Shown: piece after piece, positions 52,562 to 61,320 of the stretch
How the letters are laid out: each line of letters begins with the position of its first letter
How positions within the stretch are numbered: the first letter of the stretch is position 1
DNA from: Pseudomonas lactis
GTDB lineage: Bacteria > Pseudomonadota > Gammaproteobacteria > Pseudomonadales > Pseudomonadaceae
Assembly (NCBI RefSeq): GCF_001439845.1
Contig: NZ_JYLO01000016.1
Span: 62,001 to 126,000 of the forward strand
Length of the DNA stretch: 64,000 nucleotides
Direction of reading: 5' to 3'
Notes under the pieces: model-generated
Told to the model about the DNA's origin: nothing
The model's input: the letters and a program-made list of their open reading frames with translations, nothing else
Databases searched by the model: none
Program-made: the position numbers and the translations under genes

Positions 52562-52740
52562 GTCACCCTCGATTTGGGGACACCACCGGCGAAAACACCG
52601 AGTTTGCTTGCAAAAGGCCAAGTGCAGCGACCAAAACAAGCCACTTAGGATCACGCTGATAGTTCGGGTACCAACCCGAATGCCCCTGCTTGTCTCATTT
52701 CTTCAAAATAAGAGCCGCGGCTTTGTAAGTCGCTGCTCAA
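52562..52740 (-). ncRNA. Structured sucA leader, candidate sucA-II RNA motif
   Basis: On the minus strand GCAGCGAC (52729-52736) can pair with GTCGCTGC (52624-52631), enclosing a perfect hairpin TTCGGGT-TGGT-ACCCGAA at 52663-52680. A cis-regulatory motif called sucA-II has been described upstream of sucA in Pseudomonadales. Position and structure fit, but I could not align it. The rest of the 261-bp sdhB-sucA spacer shows no gene. Confidence 0.5.
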
Positions 52741-52817
52741 GTTAAAACTACGGCGCCGGTTGAAGCCTGCGCCGCAGCATTTACGGGCACAACGGTCCTG
52801 CTTTACTACAACGTCAG

Positions 52818-53522
52818 TTACACGCCGCTGTGCAGCAGCATGTTACGGATGTGACCAATGGCCTTAGTCGGGTTCAGGCCTTTAGGACATACGTTGACGC
52901 AGTTCATGATCCCGCGGCAGCGGAATACGCTGAACGGGTCATCCAGCGAAGCCAGACGCTCGGACGTCTTGGTATCACGGCTGTCTGCCAGGAAGCGGTA
53001 GGCTTGCAGCAGGGCAGCTGGACCCAGGAACTTGTCCGGGTTCCACCAGAAGGACGGGCAGGATGTCGAGCAGCAAGCGCACAGGATGCACTCGTACAGG
53101 CCATCGAGCTTTTCACGTTCTTCCGGGGACTGCAGACGCTCGATGGCCGGAGCCGGCGTGTCGTTCTGCAGGAACGGCTTAACTTTCTCGTATTGCTTGT
53201 AGAAGATGCTCATATCGACGACCAGGTCACGGATAACCGGCAAACCTGGCAGTGGACGAACGATCAGCTTGTTGCCTTTGACCACGGCGGACAGCGGCGT
53301 GATGCACGCCAGGCCGTTTTTGCCGTTGATGTTCATGCCGTCGGAACCGCACACACCTTCACGGCAAGAGCGACGATAGGAGAAACCCTCGTCCTGCTCT
53401 TTGATCAGTGCCAGTACATCCAGCACCATCAGGTCTTTACCACCGGTATCGACCTGGAACTCCTGCATGAACGGCGCAGCGTCCTGATCAGGGTTGTAGC
53501 GATAAACACTGACTTTCAACAT
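52818..53522 (-). CDS. sdhB: Succinate dehydrogenase iron-sulfur subunit SdhB
   Basis: This 234-residue subunit begins MLKVSVYRYNPDQD. The [2Fe-2S] ligands are in YRRSCREGVCGSDGMNINGKNGLAC; the [4Fe-4S] and [3Fe-4S] ligands are in CILCACCSTSCPSFWWNPDKFLGP and CRGIMNCVNVCPKGLNP. It passes electrons from SdhA to the membrane anchor and ubiquinone. The start lies 12 bp after the sdhA stop. Confidence 0.98.
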   Translation of the reverse strand: MLKVSVYRYNPDQDAAPFMQEFQVDTGGKDLMVLDVLALIKEQDEGFSYRRSCREGVCGSDGMNINGKNGLACITPLSAVVKGNKLIVRPLPGLPVIRDLVVDMSIFYKQYEKVKPFLQNDTPAPAIERLQSPEEREKLDGLYECILCACCSTSCPSFWWNPDKFLGPAALLQAYRFLADSRDTKTSERLASLDDPFSVFRCRGIMNCVNVCPKGLNPTKAIGHIRNMLLHSGV

Positions 53523-53533
53523 GGCAGCCACCC

Positions 53534-55306
53534 TTAGTAAGTCCGAATCTTCGGTTCAAACGTCGGCACCGTCTTCGGCGAGAAGTTCACGGCACGCTTG
53601 GTTACGCGCTTGTCACCCGGGAAGTACAGGGTGTGGCACAACCAGTTTTCGTCGTCGCGATCTTCAAAGTCTTCACGAGCGTGAGCACCACGGGACTCTT
53701 TACGAACCTCGGCGGCGATCGCCGTCGCTTCAGCCACTTCCAGCAGGTTTTGCAGCTCAAGGGCTTCGATACGAGCGGTGTTGAACGCCTGGCTCTTATC
53801 GTTGATCTTGACGTTGGCGATGCGCTTGCGCAGGTCAGCCAGTTGGGCAATACCCTTCTGCATGTATTCGCCGGTACGGAACACACCGAAGTAGTTCTGC
53901 ATGCAGTTTTGCAGCTCGCGACGCAGGGTCGCTACGTCTTCGCCATCTGTGCGCTCGTTCAGAGCGTTCAGGCGCGCCAGGGCGGCTTCAATGTTGGCGT
54001 CGGTGGCGTCATCGTATTCGATGCCGTCGGTCAGCGCCTTCTCCAGGTGCAGGCCGGCCGCGCGACCGAATACCACCAGGTCAAGCAGCGAGTTACCGCC
54101 CAGGCGGTTGGCACCGTGAACCGATACGCAAGCCACTTCACCTACTGCGAACAGACCATGGATGATCTCGTCCTGGCCGTCGGCGTTCTGGGTGATTGCC
54201 TGGCCATGAATGTTGGTCGGCACGCCGCCCATCATATAGTGGCAAGTTGGAACCACCGGAACCGGAGCAACTACCGGGTCAACGTGGGCGAAGGTCTTGG
54301 ACAGCTCGCAGATACCAGGCAGGCGGCTGTGCAGCACTTCTTCACCCAGGTGATCGAGCTTGAGCAGTACGTGGTCGCCATTCGGGCCACAGCCGTTACC
54401 GGCGATGATCTCTTTAACCATCGAACGAGCCACAACGTCACGGCCAGCCAAGTCTTTGGCGTTCGGAGCATAACGCTCCATGAAACGCTCGCCGTGCTTG
54501 TTGATCAGGTAACCACCTTCACCACGGCAACCTTCGGTCACCAGTACACCGGCGCCGGCGATGCCGGTCGGGTGGAACTGCCACATTTCGATGTCTTGTA
54601 CCGGTACGCCAGCACGCAGGGCCATGCCGACGCCGTCACCGGTGTTGATCAGGGCGTTGGTGGTAGAAGCGTAGATACGACCTGCACCACCGGTCGCCAG
54701 CACAGTAGCCTTGGCGCGGATGTAAGTGGTTTCACCGGTTTCGATGCAGATGGCGATCACGCCGACGAACTCGCCCTTGCCGTTCTTCACCAGGTCAACC
54801 GCGTAGTACTCGTTCAGGAACGTGGTACCGGCTTTCAGGTTGCCTTGGTAAAGGGTATGCAGCAGCGCATGACCAGTACGGTCGGACGCAGCGCAAGTAC
54901 GGGCAGCCTGCCCGCCTTTACCGTAATCCTTGGACTGGCCACCGAATGGACGCTGGTAGATACGGCCTTGCTCGGTACGGGAGAACGGCAGACCCATGTG
55001 GTCCAGCTCGAACACCGCGGCCGGGCCTTCCTGACACATGTATTCGATAGCGTCCTGGTCACCGATATAGTCGGAACCCTTGACGGTATCGTACATGTGC
55101 CAGCGCCAGTCATCGTTCGGGTCGGCGGAGGCGATGGCGCAGGTGATGCCACCCTGGGCCGATACGGTGTGGGAGCGCGTCGGGAACACTTTGGTGATCA
55201 CGGCAGTCTTGTGACCGCCCTGGGCCAGCTGCAGCGCAGCGCGCATGCCAGCACCGCCGCCACCAATAATGATGGCGTCGAATGAAATAGTTGGAATGTT
55301 AGCCAT
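53534..55306 (-). CDS. sdhA: Succinate dehydrogenase flavoprotein subunit SdhA
   Basis: This 590-residue subunit has the FAD motif DAIIIGGGGAGMRAALQLAQ and the covalent flavin histidine H46 in TRSHTVSAQGG. Substrate-site blocks GLPFSRTEQGRIYQRPFGG, RDVVARSMV and GEVACVSVHGANRLGGNSLLDLVVFG are intact. It oxidises succinate to fumarate in the cytoplasm-facing part of complex II. It follows sdhD by 3 bp. Confidence 0.98.
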   Translation of the reverse strand: MANIPTISFDAIIIGGGGAGMRAALQLAQGGHKTAVITKVFPTRSHTVSAQGGITCAIASADPNDDWRWHMYDTVKGSDYIGDQDAIEYMCQEGPAAVFELDHMGLPFSRTEQGRIYQRPFGGQSKDYGKGGQAARTCAASDRTGHALLHTLYQGNLKAGTTFLNEYYAVDLVKNGKGEFVGVIAICIETGETTYIRAKATVLATGGAGRIYASTTNALINTGDGVGMALRAGVPVQDIEMWQFHPTGIAGAGVLVTEGCRGEGGYLINKHGERFMERYAPNAKDLAGRDVVARSMVKEIIAGNGCGPNGDHVLLKLDHLGEEVLHSRLPGICELSKTFAHVDPVVAPVPVVPTCHYMMGGVPTNIHGQAITQNADGQDEIIHGLFAVGEVACVSVHGANRLGGNSLLDLVVFGRAAGLHLEKALTDGIEYDDATDANIEAALARLNALNERTDGEDVATLRRELQNCMQNYFGVFRTGEYMQKGIAQLADLRKRIANVKINDKSQAFNTARIEALELQNLLEVAEATAIAAEVRKESRGAHAREDFEDRDDENWLCHTLYFPGDKRVTKRAVNFSPKTVPTFEPKIRTY

Positions 55307-55309
55307 GAA

Positions 55310-55678
55310 TCAGATACCCCAAAGAATCTGCACACCCCAGACGAAGTAAGCGAACATCGCGACGCCGCATACTGCCTGGAAGAGGAAACGTACTGCAGTC
55401 GCGGACTTGCCCAGCGCCATCGGCGTCAGGTAGTCAGTCGCGATGGTCCACATGCCAACCCAGGCGTGAGCGCCCAGGGCTACAAGGGCCAGCAGACTGA
55501 AGATTCGCATCGCATTGTGGGAAAACAGGCCGTGCCATTGCTCATAGCCGATGCCCGGGTTTGCGACGAGGTATCCGATCAGGAAAATGAAATAAGCCGC
55601 GAGAACGACCGCAGACACACGCTGTGCCATCCAGTCATAGAGGCCCGAACGCGACAGATTCGTTACGCTGGTTACCAT
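55310..55678 (-). CDS. sdhD: Succinate dehydrogenase membrane anchor SdhD
   Basis: This 122-residue protein has three membrane segments (VVLAAYFIFLIGYLV; MRIFSLLALVALGAHAWVGMWT; FLFQAVCGVAMFAYFVWGV). The block ALGAHAWVGMWTIATDY contains the haem-ligand histidine region. It overlaps the end of sdhC by 7 bp; an ATG two codons upstream would lengthen the overlap to 13 bp. Confidence 0.95.
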   Translation of the reverse strand: MVTSVTNLSRSGLYDWMAQRVSAVVLAAYFIFLIGYLVANPGIGYEQWHGLFSHNAMRIFSLLALVALGAHAWVGMWTIATDYLTPMALGKSATAVRFLFQAVCGVAMFAYFVWGVQILWGI

Positions 55679-56046
55679 ATCCAAACTCCTGCCAGAACGA
55701 TCAGCACCACGGAAATGGCGATGATGATTTTCGAGCCCAGGCGGCCGCCTTCCAGCGTCTCACCGATGCCCATGTCCATGATCAAGTGGCGCACACCGGC
55801 TACCAGGTGATACAGAAGAGAGGACAGGAGGCCCCATGCTACGAACTTGGCCAGCGGGCTGGTCAAGCATGCCTTCACCTCGGCGTATCCTTCCTCGGAA
55901 CCCAGGGATTTGCTCAATGCATAAAGCATGATGCCCAAGCCCAGGAACAGGATGATGCCGGAAACACGGTGCAGGAACGACGTAACGCCGGTGATGGGGA
56001 GTTTGATGGTCCTTAGGTCTAGGTTTACAGGTCGTTGGCTATTCAC
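55672..56046 (-). CDS. sdhC: Succinate dehydrogenase cytochrome b556 subunit SdhC
   Basis: This 124-residue subunit has three membrane segments and the SdhC signatures ITGVTSFLHRVSGIILFLG and LSSLLYHLVAGVRHLIMD, the latter with the haem-binding histidine. The only sensible start is GTG (protein MNSQRPVNLDL), which is a weaker codon than ATG for the first gene of a major operon. It is promoter-proximal in sdhCDAB and overlaps sdhD. Confidence 0.96.
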   Translation of the reverse strand: MNSQRPVNLDLRTIKLPITGVTSFLHRVSGIILFLGLGIMLYALSKSLGSEEGYAEVKACLTSPLAKFVAWGLLSSLLYHLVAGVRHLIMDMGIGETLEGGRLGSKIIIAISVVLIVLAGVWIW

Positions 56047-56182
56047 GGCTTTTTTTCACACTGAAGAGCCCCTAACAATCAGGGCAAAGTTGTTGGGGAG
56101 TGCGACTGGTCAGGTAAGCACCACCCAGGGAGTGCGACCCCCAATGAAAGCAAGCCCAAAAGCCCTTGGCGGTCGGTGGCCG

Positions 56183-56211
56183 AGTATAGACAGTTAGGTT
56201 ACTAATGACAA
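56183..56211 (-). promoter_or_regulatory. Sigma70 promoter of the sdh-suc operon
   Basis: On the minus strand TTGTCA and TATACT are separated by 17 bp, about 137 bp upstream of the sdhC start. This leaves a long 5' leader containing a direct repeat (56096-56106 and 56128-56138). Confidence 0.75.
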
Positions 56212-56325
56212 CGCGCACACCTCACCCTAATAGCTGATTGCGCTGGCGGGATAAAAGGCGTAAATGGCAGGCAATTTCGACGAAAAAGTACGGTTAAAGC
56301 CTTCTGGCGCAAGACTTTAGGCAAA

Positions 56326-56353
56326 TTGACATCTGGATTTATATCAATATAGT
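56326..56353 (+). promoter_or_regulatory. Sigma70 promoter of gltA
   Basis: TTGACA and TATAGT with a 16-bp spacer lie 58 bp upstream of the gltA ATG. The 365-bp gltA-sdhC gap therefore holds back-to-back promoters; I see no gene in it. Confidence 0.8.
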
Positions 56354-56411
56354 GGTGCGGGCCCTGCGTGGGGGGTCTGTCTGATGATTTGAAGCATAAA
56401 TAGGAGGCCAC

Positions 56412-57701
56412 ATGGCTGACAAAAAAGCGCAGTTGATCATCGAGGGCGCAGCCCCCGTCGAGCTGCCCATTTTAACCGGCACCGTTGGTCCCGATGTTAT
56501 CGACGTACGGGGCCTGACGGCCACGGGCCGTTTTACTTTCGACCCAGGCTTCATGTCGACCGCTTCCTGCGAGTCGAAGATCACCTATATCGATGGTGAT
56601 AATGGCATTCTGCTTCATCGCGGCTACCCGATCGAGCAACTGGCTGAAAAGTCGGACTACCTGGAAACCTGCTACCTGCTGCTAAATGGCGAATTGCCAA
56701 CAGCCGAGCAGAAAGCCCAGTTCGTCAGCACCGTGAAGAACCACACCATGGTTCACGAGCAGTTGAAGACCTTCTTCAACGGCTTCCGTCGCGACGCCCA
56801 CCCGATGGCCGTCATGTGCGGTGTAGTAGGCGCCCTGTCGGCCTTCTATCACGACTCCCTGGACATCAATAACCCGCAGCATCGCGAAATTTCCGCGATC
56901 CGCCTGGTTGCCAAGATGCCGACCCTGGCCGCAATGGTTTACAAGTACTCCATGGGCCAACCCATGATGTACCCGCGCAACGACCTGACGTACGCGGAAA
57001 ACTTCCTGCACATGATGTTCAACACCCCGTGCGAGATCAAACCGATCAGCCCGGTGCTCGCCAAGGCCATGGACCGGATCTTCATCCTCCACGCCGACCA
57101 CGAGCAGAACGCTTCCACCTCCACCGTGCGCCTGGCGGGCTCTTCGGGTGCCAACCCGTTCGCCTGTATTGCCGCCGGCATCGCCGCACTGTGGGGCCCT
57201 GCCCACGGCGGTGCGAACGAAGCCGTATTGACCATGCTCGATGAAATCGGCGATGTGTCCAACATCGACAAATTCATCGCCAAGGCCAAGGACAAGAACG
57301 ACTCGTTCAAGTTGATGGGCTTCGGTCACCGGGTCTACAAGAACCGCGACCCGCGCGCCACCGTCATGAAGCAGACCTGCGACGAAGTGCTGAAGGAACT
57401 GGGCATCAAGAACGATCCGCAACTCGAACTGGCCATGCGCCTGGAAGAGATCGCCCTGACCGACCCGTACTTCATCGAACGCTCGCTGTACCCGAACGTC
57501 GACTTCTACTCGGGGATCATCCTCAAGGCGATCGGCATTCCAACCAGCATGTTCACCGTGATCTTCGCCCTGGCGCGGACCGTGGGCTGGATCTCCCACT
57601 GGAAAGAAATGCTCTCCAGCCCGTACAAGATTGGCCGCCCGCGCCAGCTGTACACCGGCTACGAGTCGCGTGACATCACCAAGCTGGAAGATCGCAAGTA
57701 A
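56412..57701 (+). CDS. gltA: Type II citrate synthase GltA
   Basis: This 429-residue enzyme condenses acetyl-CoA and oxaloacetate. Active-site blocks are visible: the histidine in ILHADHEQNAST, GSSGANPFACIAAGIAALWGPAHGGANE, FGHRVYKNRDPR and the aspartate in PNVDFYSGIIL. The length and N-terminal extension are of the hexameric, NADH-sensitive gammaproteobacterial type. A ribosome-binding site TAGGAGG precedes the ATG. It diverges from sdhCDAB and ends in a strong terminator. Confidence 0.98.
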   Translation: MADKKAQLIIEGAAPVELPILTGTVGPDVIDVRGLTATGRFTFDPGFMSTASCESKITYIDGDNGILLHRGYPIEQLAEKSDYLETCYLLLNGELPTAEQKAQFVSTVKNHTMVHEQLKTFFNGFRRDAHPMAVMCGVVGALSAFYHDSLDINNPQHREISAIRLVAKMPTLAAMVYKYSMGQPMMYPRNDLTYAENFLHMMFNTPCEIKPISPVLAKAMDRIFILHADHEQNASTSTVRLAGSSGANPFACIAAGIAALWGPAHGGANEAVLTMLDEIGDVSNIDKFIAKAKDKNDSFKLMGFGHRVYKNRDPRATVMKQTCDEVLKELGIKNDPQLELAMRLEEIALTDPYFIERSLYPNVDFYSGIILKAIGIPTSMFTVIFALARTVGWISHWKEMLSSPYKIGRPRQLYTGYESRDITKLEDRK

Positions 57702-57727
57702 GCACTTGATTGTATGTTTGTAATGAG

Positions 57728-57756
57728 AACGGCCTCCCTTAGTGGAGGCCGTTTTT
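57728..57756 (+). terminator. Rho-independent terminator of gltA
   Basis: Stem AACGGCCTCC/GGAGGCCGTT with a 6-nt loop and a T run. Confidence 0.94.
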
Positions 57757-57780
57757 GTTTGTGTGGCCTGATCTAACGCC

Positions 57781-57854
57781 ATCGCAGGCAAGCCAGCTCC
57801 CACAGTTGACCGGGTTCACACAGTCAACCTGTGGGAGCCGGGCTTGCCCGCGAT
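57781..57854. repeat. Paired inverted REPs (inward GTGGGAG architecture)
   Basis: Left REP ATCGCAGGCAAGCCAGCTCC; right arm a variant (GTGGGAGCCGGGCTTGCCCG). The spacer has its own dyad (GTTGAC...GTCAAC). It lies between the convergent gltA and actP genes. Confidence 0.85.
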
Positions 57855-57887
57855 GAGGCCAGCCCAGGCAACACAAAAGACCCAGGC

Positions 57888-57917
57888 AAAAAATACCCCA
57901 GCCTTACGACCGGGGCA
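57888..57917 (-). terminator. Probable terminator of actP
   Basis: On the minus strand GCCCCGG...CTGGGGT forms a short stem followed by ATTTTTT, about 20 bp after the actP stop. Confidence 0.6.
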
Positions 57918-57937
57918 TCTCTTATACAGCTGACAAC

Positions 57938-59596
57938 TCAGTGATTAACCGCCCCACTCGCCCCCAGGCCAGTCTGCGAACGCACAAACTGTGGGAAGTA
58001 CAGCGCGCGCTCTTTCTCTGCCGCCGCCGACTTGTCGGTGATGGAGAAGAACCAGATGCCGACGAACGCAATGATCATCGAGAACAGCGCCGGGTACTCG
58101 TACGGGAAGATCGCCTTTTCATGGTGCAGGATCGAGACCCAGATGGTCGGGCCGAGGATCATCAGGCCCACGGCGCTGATCAAGCCCAGCCAGCCGCCAA
58201 TCATGGCGCCACGGGTGGTGAGGTTTTTCCAGTACATGGAAAGCAGCAGCACCGGGAAGTTACAGCTGGCGGCGATGGAGAACGCCAGGCCGACCATGAA
58301 CGCAATGTTCTGGCTTTCGAACAGGATACCCAGGCCGATGGCCAATACACCCAAGGCTACGGTGGTGATCTTCGACACGCGAATCTCGTCCTTCTCGTTG
58401 GCCTTGCCTTTCTTGATCACGCTGGCATACAGGTCATGGGACACCGCCGAAGCACCCGCCAGGGTCAAGCCGGCAACCACCGCCAGGATGGTGGCAAACG
58501 CCACAGCCGAGATGAAGCCCAGGAAGATACTGCCGCCCACCGCGTTGGCCAGGTGCACCGCCGCCATGTTGTTGCCACCGAGCAAGGCGCCCGCTGCGTC
58601 CTTGAACGCCGGGTTGGTGCTGACCAGCAGGATCGCGCCGAAGCCGATGATGAAGGTCAGGATATAGAAGTAGCCGATGAAGCCGGTTGCGTACAGCACG
58701 CTCTTACGCGCTTCCTTGGCGTCGCTCACCGTGAAGAAGCGCATCAGGATGTGCGGCAGGCCAGCGGTACCGAACATCAGTGCCAGCCCCAGGGAGAATG
58801 CCGAGATCGGGTCTTTCACCAGGCCGCCGGGGCTCATGATCGCCTCACCTTTGGGGTGAACCTTGATCGCCTCGGAGAACAGCATGTTGAAGTCGAAGTT
58901 GACGTGCTTCATCACCATCAGCGCCATGAACGAGGCACCGGACAGCAACAGTACCGCCTTGATGATCTGCACCCAGGTGGTCGCCAACATACCGCCGAAC
59001 AGCACGTACATGCACATCAGGATACCCACCAGGATCACCGCCACATGGTAATCAAGGCCAAACAGCAGTTGGATCAGCTTGCCCGCGCCGACCATCTGCG
59101 CGATCAGGTAGAACGCCACCACCACCAGCGAGCCACAGGCCGACAGGCTGCGGATCTGGGTTTGCCCCAGGCGATAGGACGCCACGTCGGCAAAGGTGTA
59201 TTTGCCCAGGTTACGCAAGCGCTCGGCGATCAGGAACAGAATGATCGGCCAGCCCACCAGGAAGCCGATCGAGTAGATCAAGCCGTCGTAGCCGGAGGTG
59301 AACACCAGCGCGGAAATCCCCAGGAAGGACGCCGCCGACATGTAGTCACCGGCAATCGCCAGACCGTTCTGGAAACCGGTGATCTTGCCGCCCGCCGCAT
59401 AGTAGTCCGCCGCCGATTTGTTGCGCTTGGACGCCCAGTAAGTGATGCACAGGGTGGCGCCGACAAACGCGACGAACATCACAATGGCCGAGATGTTCAG
59501 CGGTTGCTTGTGCACTTCACCGGTCAATGCGTCCGCCGCCCAAACGGCCGGAGCCAACAGCGAAGCACCGAATAGAGCCAATAGACGCCGGATCAT
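57938..59596 (-). CDS. actP: Cation/acetate symporter ActP
   Basis: This 552-residue sodium:solute symporter has a cleavable-looking N-terminus (LLALFGASLLAPAVWA) and about thirteen membrane segments. The blocks YYAAGGKITGFQNGLAIAGDYMSAASFLGI and AVVAGLTLAGASAVSHDLYA are characteristic of ActP, which imports acetate and related small carboxylates. Its ATG overlaps the stop of the DUF485 gene, the usual partner order. Confidence 0.95.
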   Translation of the reverse strand: MIRRLLALFGASLLAPAVWAADALTGEVHKQPLNISAIVMFVAFVGATLCITYWASKRNKSAADYYAAGGKITGFQNGLAIAGDYMSAASFLGISALVFTSGYDGLIYSIGFLVGWPIILFLIAERLRNLGKYTFADVASYRLGQTQIRSLSACGSLVVVAFYLIAQMVGAGKLIQLLFGLDYHVAVILVGILMCMYVLFGGMLATTWVQIIKAVLLLSGASFMALMVMKHVNFDFNMLFSEAIKVHPKGEAIMSPGGLVKDPISAFSLGLALMFGTAGLPHILMRFFTVSDAKEARKSVLYATGFIGYFYILTFIIGFGAILLVSTNPAFKDAAGALLGGNNMAAVHLANAVGGSIFLGFISAVAFATILAVVAGLTLAGASAVSHDLYASVIKKGKANEKDEIRVSKITTVALGVLAIGLGILFESQNIAFMVGLAFSIAASCNFPVLLLSMYWKNLTTRGAMIGGWLGLISAVGLMILGPTIWVSILHHEKAIFPYEYPALFSMIIAFVGIWFFSITDKSAAAEKERALYFPQFVRSQTGLGASGAVNH

Positions 59597-59904
59597 TGCG
59601 CAGCCTCCTTGAGAATCGCATTGTTCAGGTCGTCAAATTCGCCGTTGGCCCGACGCACGTAGATGCCGGTGAGAATGAAGGCCGACACAATCAGCCCGAC
59701 GCCCAGGGGAATGCCCCAGGTAATCGAGGAACCGGGGCTGATCTTGGCCCCCAGTACTTGTGGCCCGTAGGCAATCAACAGGATGAAAGCGGAGTAAAGC
59801 CCTAGCATGATCGCCGAGAGAATCCAGGCGAACCTTTCCCTTTTCCTGACCAGCTCCTTGAAACGCGGGCTGTTTTGAATCGAGAGGTAAATGCTGTCGT
59901 TCAT
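59593..59904 (-). CDS. DUF485 family inner-membrane protein (YjcH-like)
   Basis: This 103-residue protein with two membrane segments (RFAWILSAIMLGLYSAFILLIAYGP and ITWGIPLGVGLIVSAFILTGIYVRRAN) matches the DUF485/YjcH family that is almost always encoded with ActP. The start at MNDSIYLSIQNSPRFKELV is the family N-terminus. It probably assists or regulates the symporter; the mechanism is unknown. It overlaps actP by 4 bp. Confidence 0.93.
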   Translation of the reverse strand: MNDSIYLSIQNSPRFKELVRKRERFAWILSAIMLGLYSAFILLIAYGPQVLGAKISPGSSITWGIPLGVGLIVSAFILTGIYVRRANGEFDDLNNAILKEAAQ

Positions 59905-60024
59905 TGTTTTTATCCTCGCAGCACAGCTTTTTATTATTTTGGAACGTATCCACTGTATGCGGCTGCGCAATGGGTTCCAGACGACCTTAGTAGTAGATCG
60001 AGCTTAGCGAGGATTTGTAAAAAA

Positions 60025-60124
60025 TGTAGGAGCGAGCTTGCTCGCGAAAAACGTCAACGATAACGCGTTCATTCTGGATGATCGCGGTGCCTATGCGTTC
60101 TTCGCGAGCAAGCTCGCTCCTACA
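60025..60124. repeat. 100-bp REPIN of a second class, copy 2
   Basis: Same architecture and length as the copy at 38364-38463: GTAGGAGCGAGCTTGCTCGC inverted at both ends, inner block AACGTCAACGATAACGCG shared. By hand about 14 positions differ, nearly all in the inner part. It lies between the DUF485 gene and betX. Confidence 0.9.
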
Positions 60125-60136
60125 ATTGGGGCGGGG

Positions 60137-60988
60137 TTATTTAGCGGTCCATTCGGCGACGCGCTCGGGGTGCTTGGCTACCCAGTCCTTGGCCGCGGCG
60201 TCCGGCTTGGCGCCTTCTTGAATCGCCAGCATGACTTCACCGATTTCATCCTTGGAGGCCCACTGGAATTTCTTCAGGAAGGCCGCGACTTCCGGCGCTT
60301 TCTTCTCCAGGCCCTTGCTGCCGATGCTGTTGACCGTTTCAGCAGCACCATAAATCCCTTTTGGGTCGTCCAGGAAACGCAGTTTCCACTTGGCGAACAT
60401 CCAGTGCGGCACCCAACCGGTGACCGCAATCGACTCCTGCTTGTCTTCGGCACGGGTCAGTTCGGCAATCATCGCCGCACCCGAGCTGGCTTGCAGTTTG
60501 TAGTCCAGGCCATATTGCTTGATGGCTTCGTCGGTCTTGAGCATTACGCCTGAACCGGCGTCGATGCCGACGATCTTGTTCTTGAAGGTGGTATCGGTCT
60601 TGAGGTCTTCGATGGACTTGGCCTTGACGTACTCCGGCACGATCAAGCCGATCTTGGCGTCCTTGAAGTTGGGGCCGTAGTCGACCACCTTGTCCTTGTT
60701 CTTGGTCCAGTATTCACCGTGGGTTACAGGTAGCCAGGCGGAGAGCATGGCATCGAGTTTGCCGGTGGCGACGCCCTGCCACATGATCCCGGTGGCAACC
60801 GCTTGCAGTTTTACGTCGTAGCCGAGCTTTTGCTTGATCACCTCTGCCGCCACATGAGTGGTGGCCACGCTGTCGGACCAGCCGTCCACGTAGCCGATGC
60901 TCAGGGTCTTGCTGTCGGCACTGGCCAGTGAGGAGCCCATCGCAACTACCAGAGTGGCAGCTGCGCCCAAGAGTCGTCGCATCTTCAT
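60137..60988 (-). CDS. betX: Glycine betaine-type ABC substrate-binding protein (BetX-like)
   Basis: This 283-residue periplasmic protein has signal peptide MKMRRLLGAAATLVVAMGSSLASA. It is of the OpuAC/ProX type: SIGYVDGWSDSVATTHVAAEVI, TGKLDAMLSAWLPVTHGEYW and TGWVPHWMFAKWKLRFLDDP supply the tryptophan-rich pocket for quaternary amines. No permease or ATPase gene is adjacent. In PAO1 the orphan betaine-binding protein BetX is encoded beside an actP-like and DUF485 pair, the same arrangement as here, and works with the Cbc core transporter. The symbol rests on that context. Confidence 0.85.
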   Translation of the reverse strand: MKMRRLLGAAATLVVAMGSSLASADSKTLSIGYVDGWSDSVATTHVAAEVIKQKLGYDVKLQAVATGIMWQGVATGKLDAMLSAWLPVTHGEYWTKNKDKVVDYGPNFKDAKIGLIVPEYVKAKSIEDLKTDTTFKNKIVGIDAGSGVMLKTDEAIKQYGLDYKLQASSGAAMIAELTRAEDKQESIAVTGWVPHWMFAKWKLRFLDDPKGIYGAAETVNSIGSKGLEKKAPEVAAFLKKFQWASKDEIGEVMLAIQEGAKPDAAAKDWVAKHPERVAEWTAK

Positions 60989-61320
60989 AGTACTTCCCCG
61001 AAAGTGCTGCGCCCGACGGATGCCGAGCGACGTCAAACTGTTGTTATAGGGTGCACCGCGCCCCCTTCACGCGCATCGATCCGGTTGCTGAGGCATCAGT
61101 GGAGTACTGACAGTTTTATCTTCAACCTGCGTAGGCATTTGCCCTGCTCTGTCAGCGACCTTGGTTGAGCAAGAAACGACATCACATCGCCAGTAGGACG
61201 CTTTGTAGGCGTTATCGCCAGAATCCCGCCCGAAGTTTGCATGTCAAAATTATGCAGCCGCACTGGGCTGCGGCAAATCCGGGTAAGATGCGCGCCTTTG
61301 CTCCCCCAGATAAGCCGACC
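60989..61320. other. Divergent spacer between betX and the GH17 gene
   Basis: This 332-bp region has no convincing gene. Near the GH17 side it contains a small hairpin GCAGCC/GGCTGC (61254-61271) and a possible -10 box TAAGAT at 61284-61289 without a good -35 match. It presumably holds both promoters. Confidence 0.4.

Noticed and set aside
57941..59575. A 544-codon plus-strand frame antisense to actP
   Set aside because: Very rich in Gln, His and Arg, the mirror of a hydrophobic transporter, so a compositional artefact.
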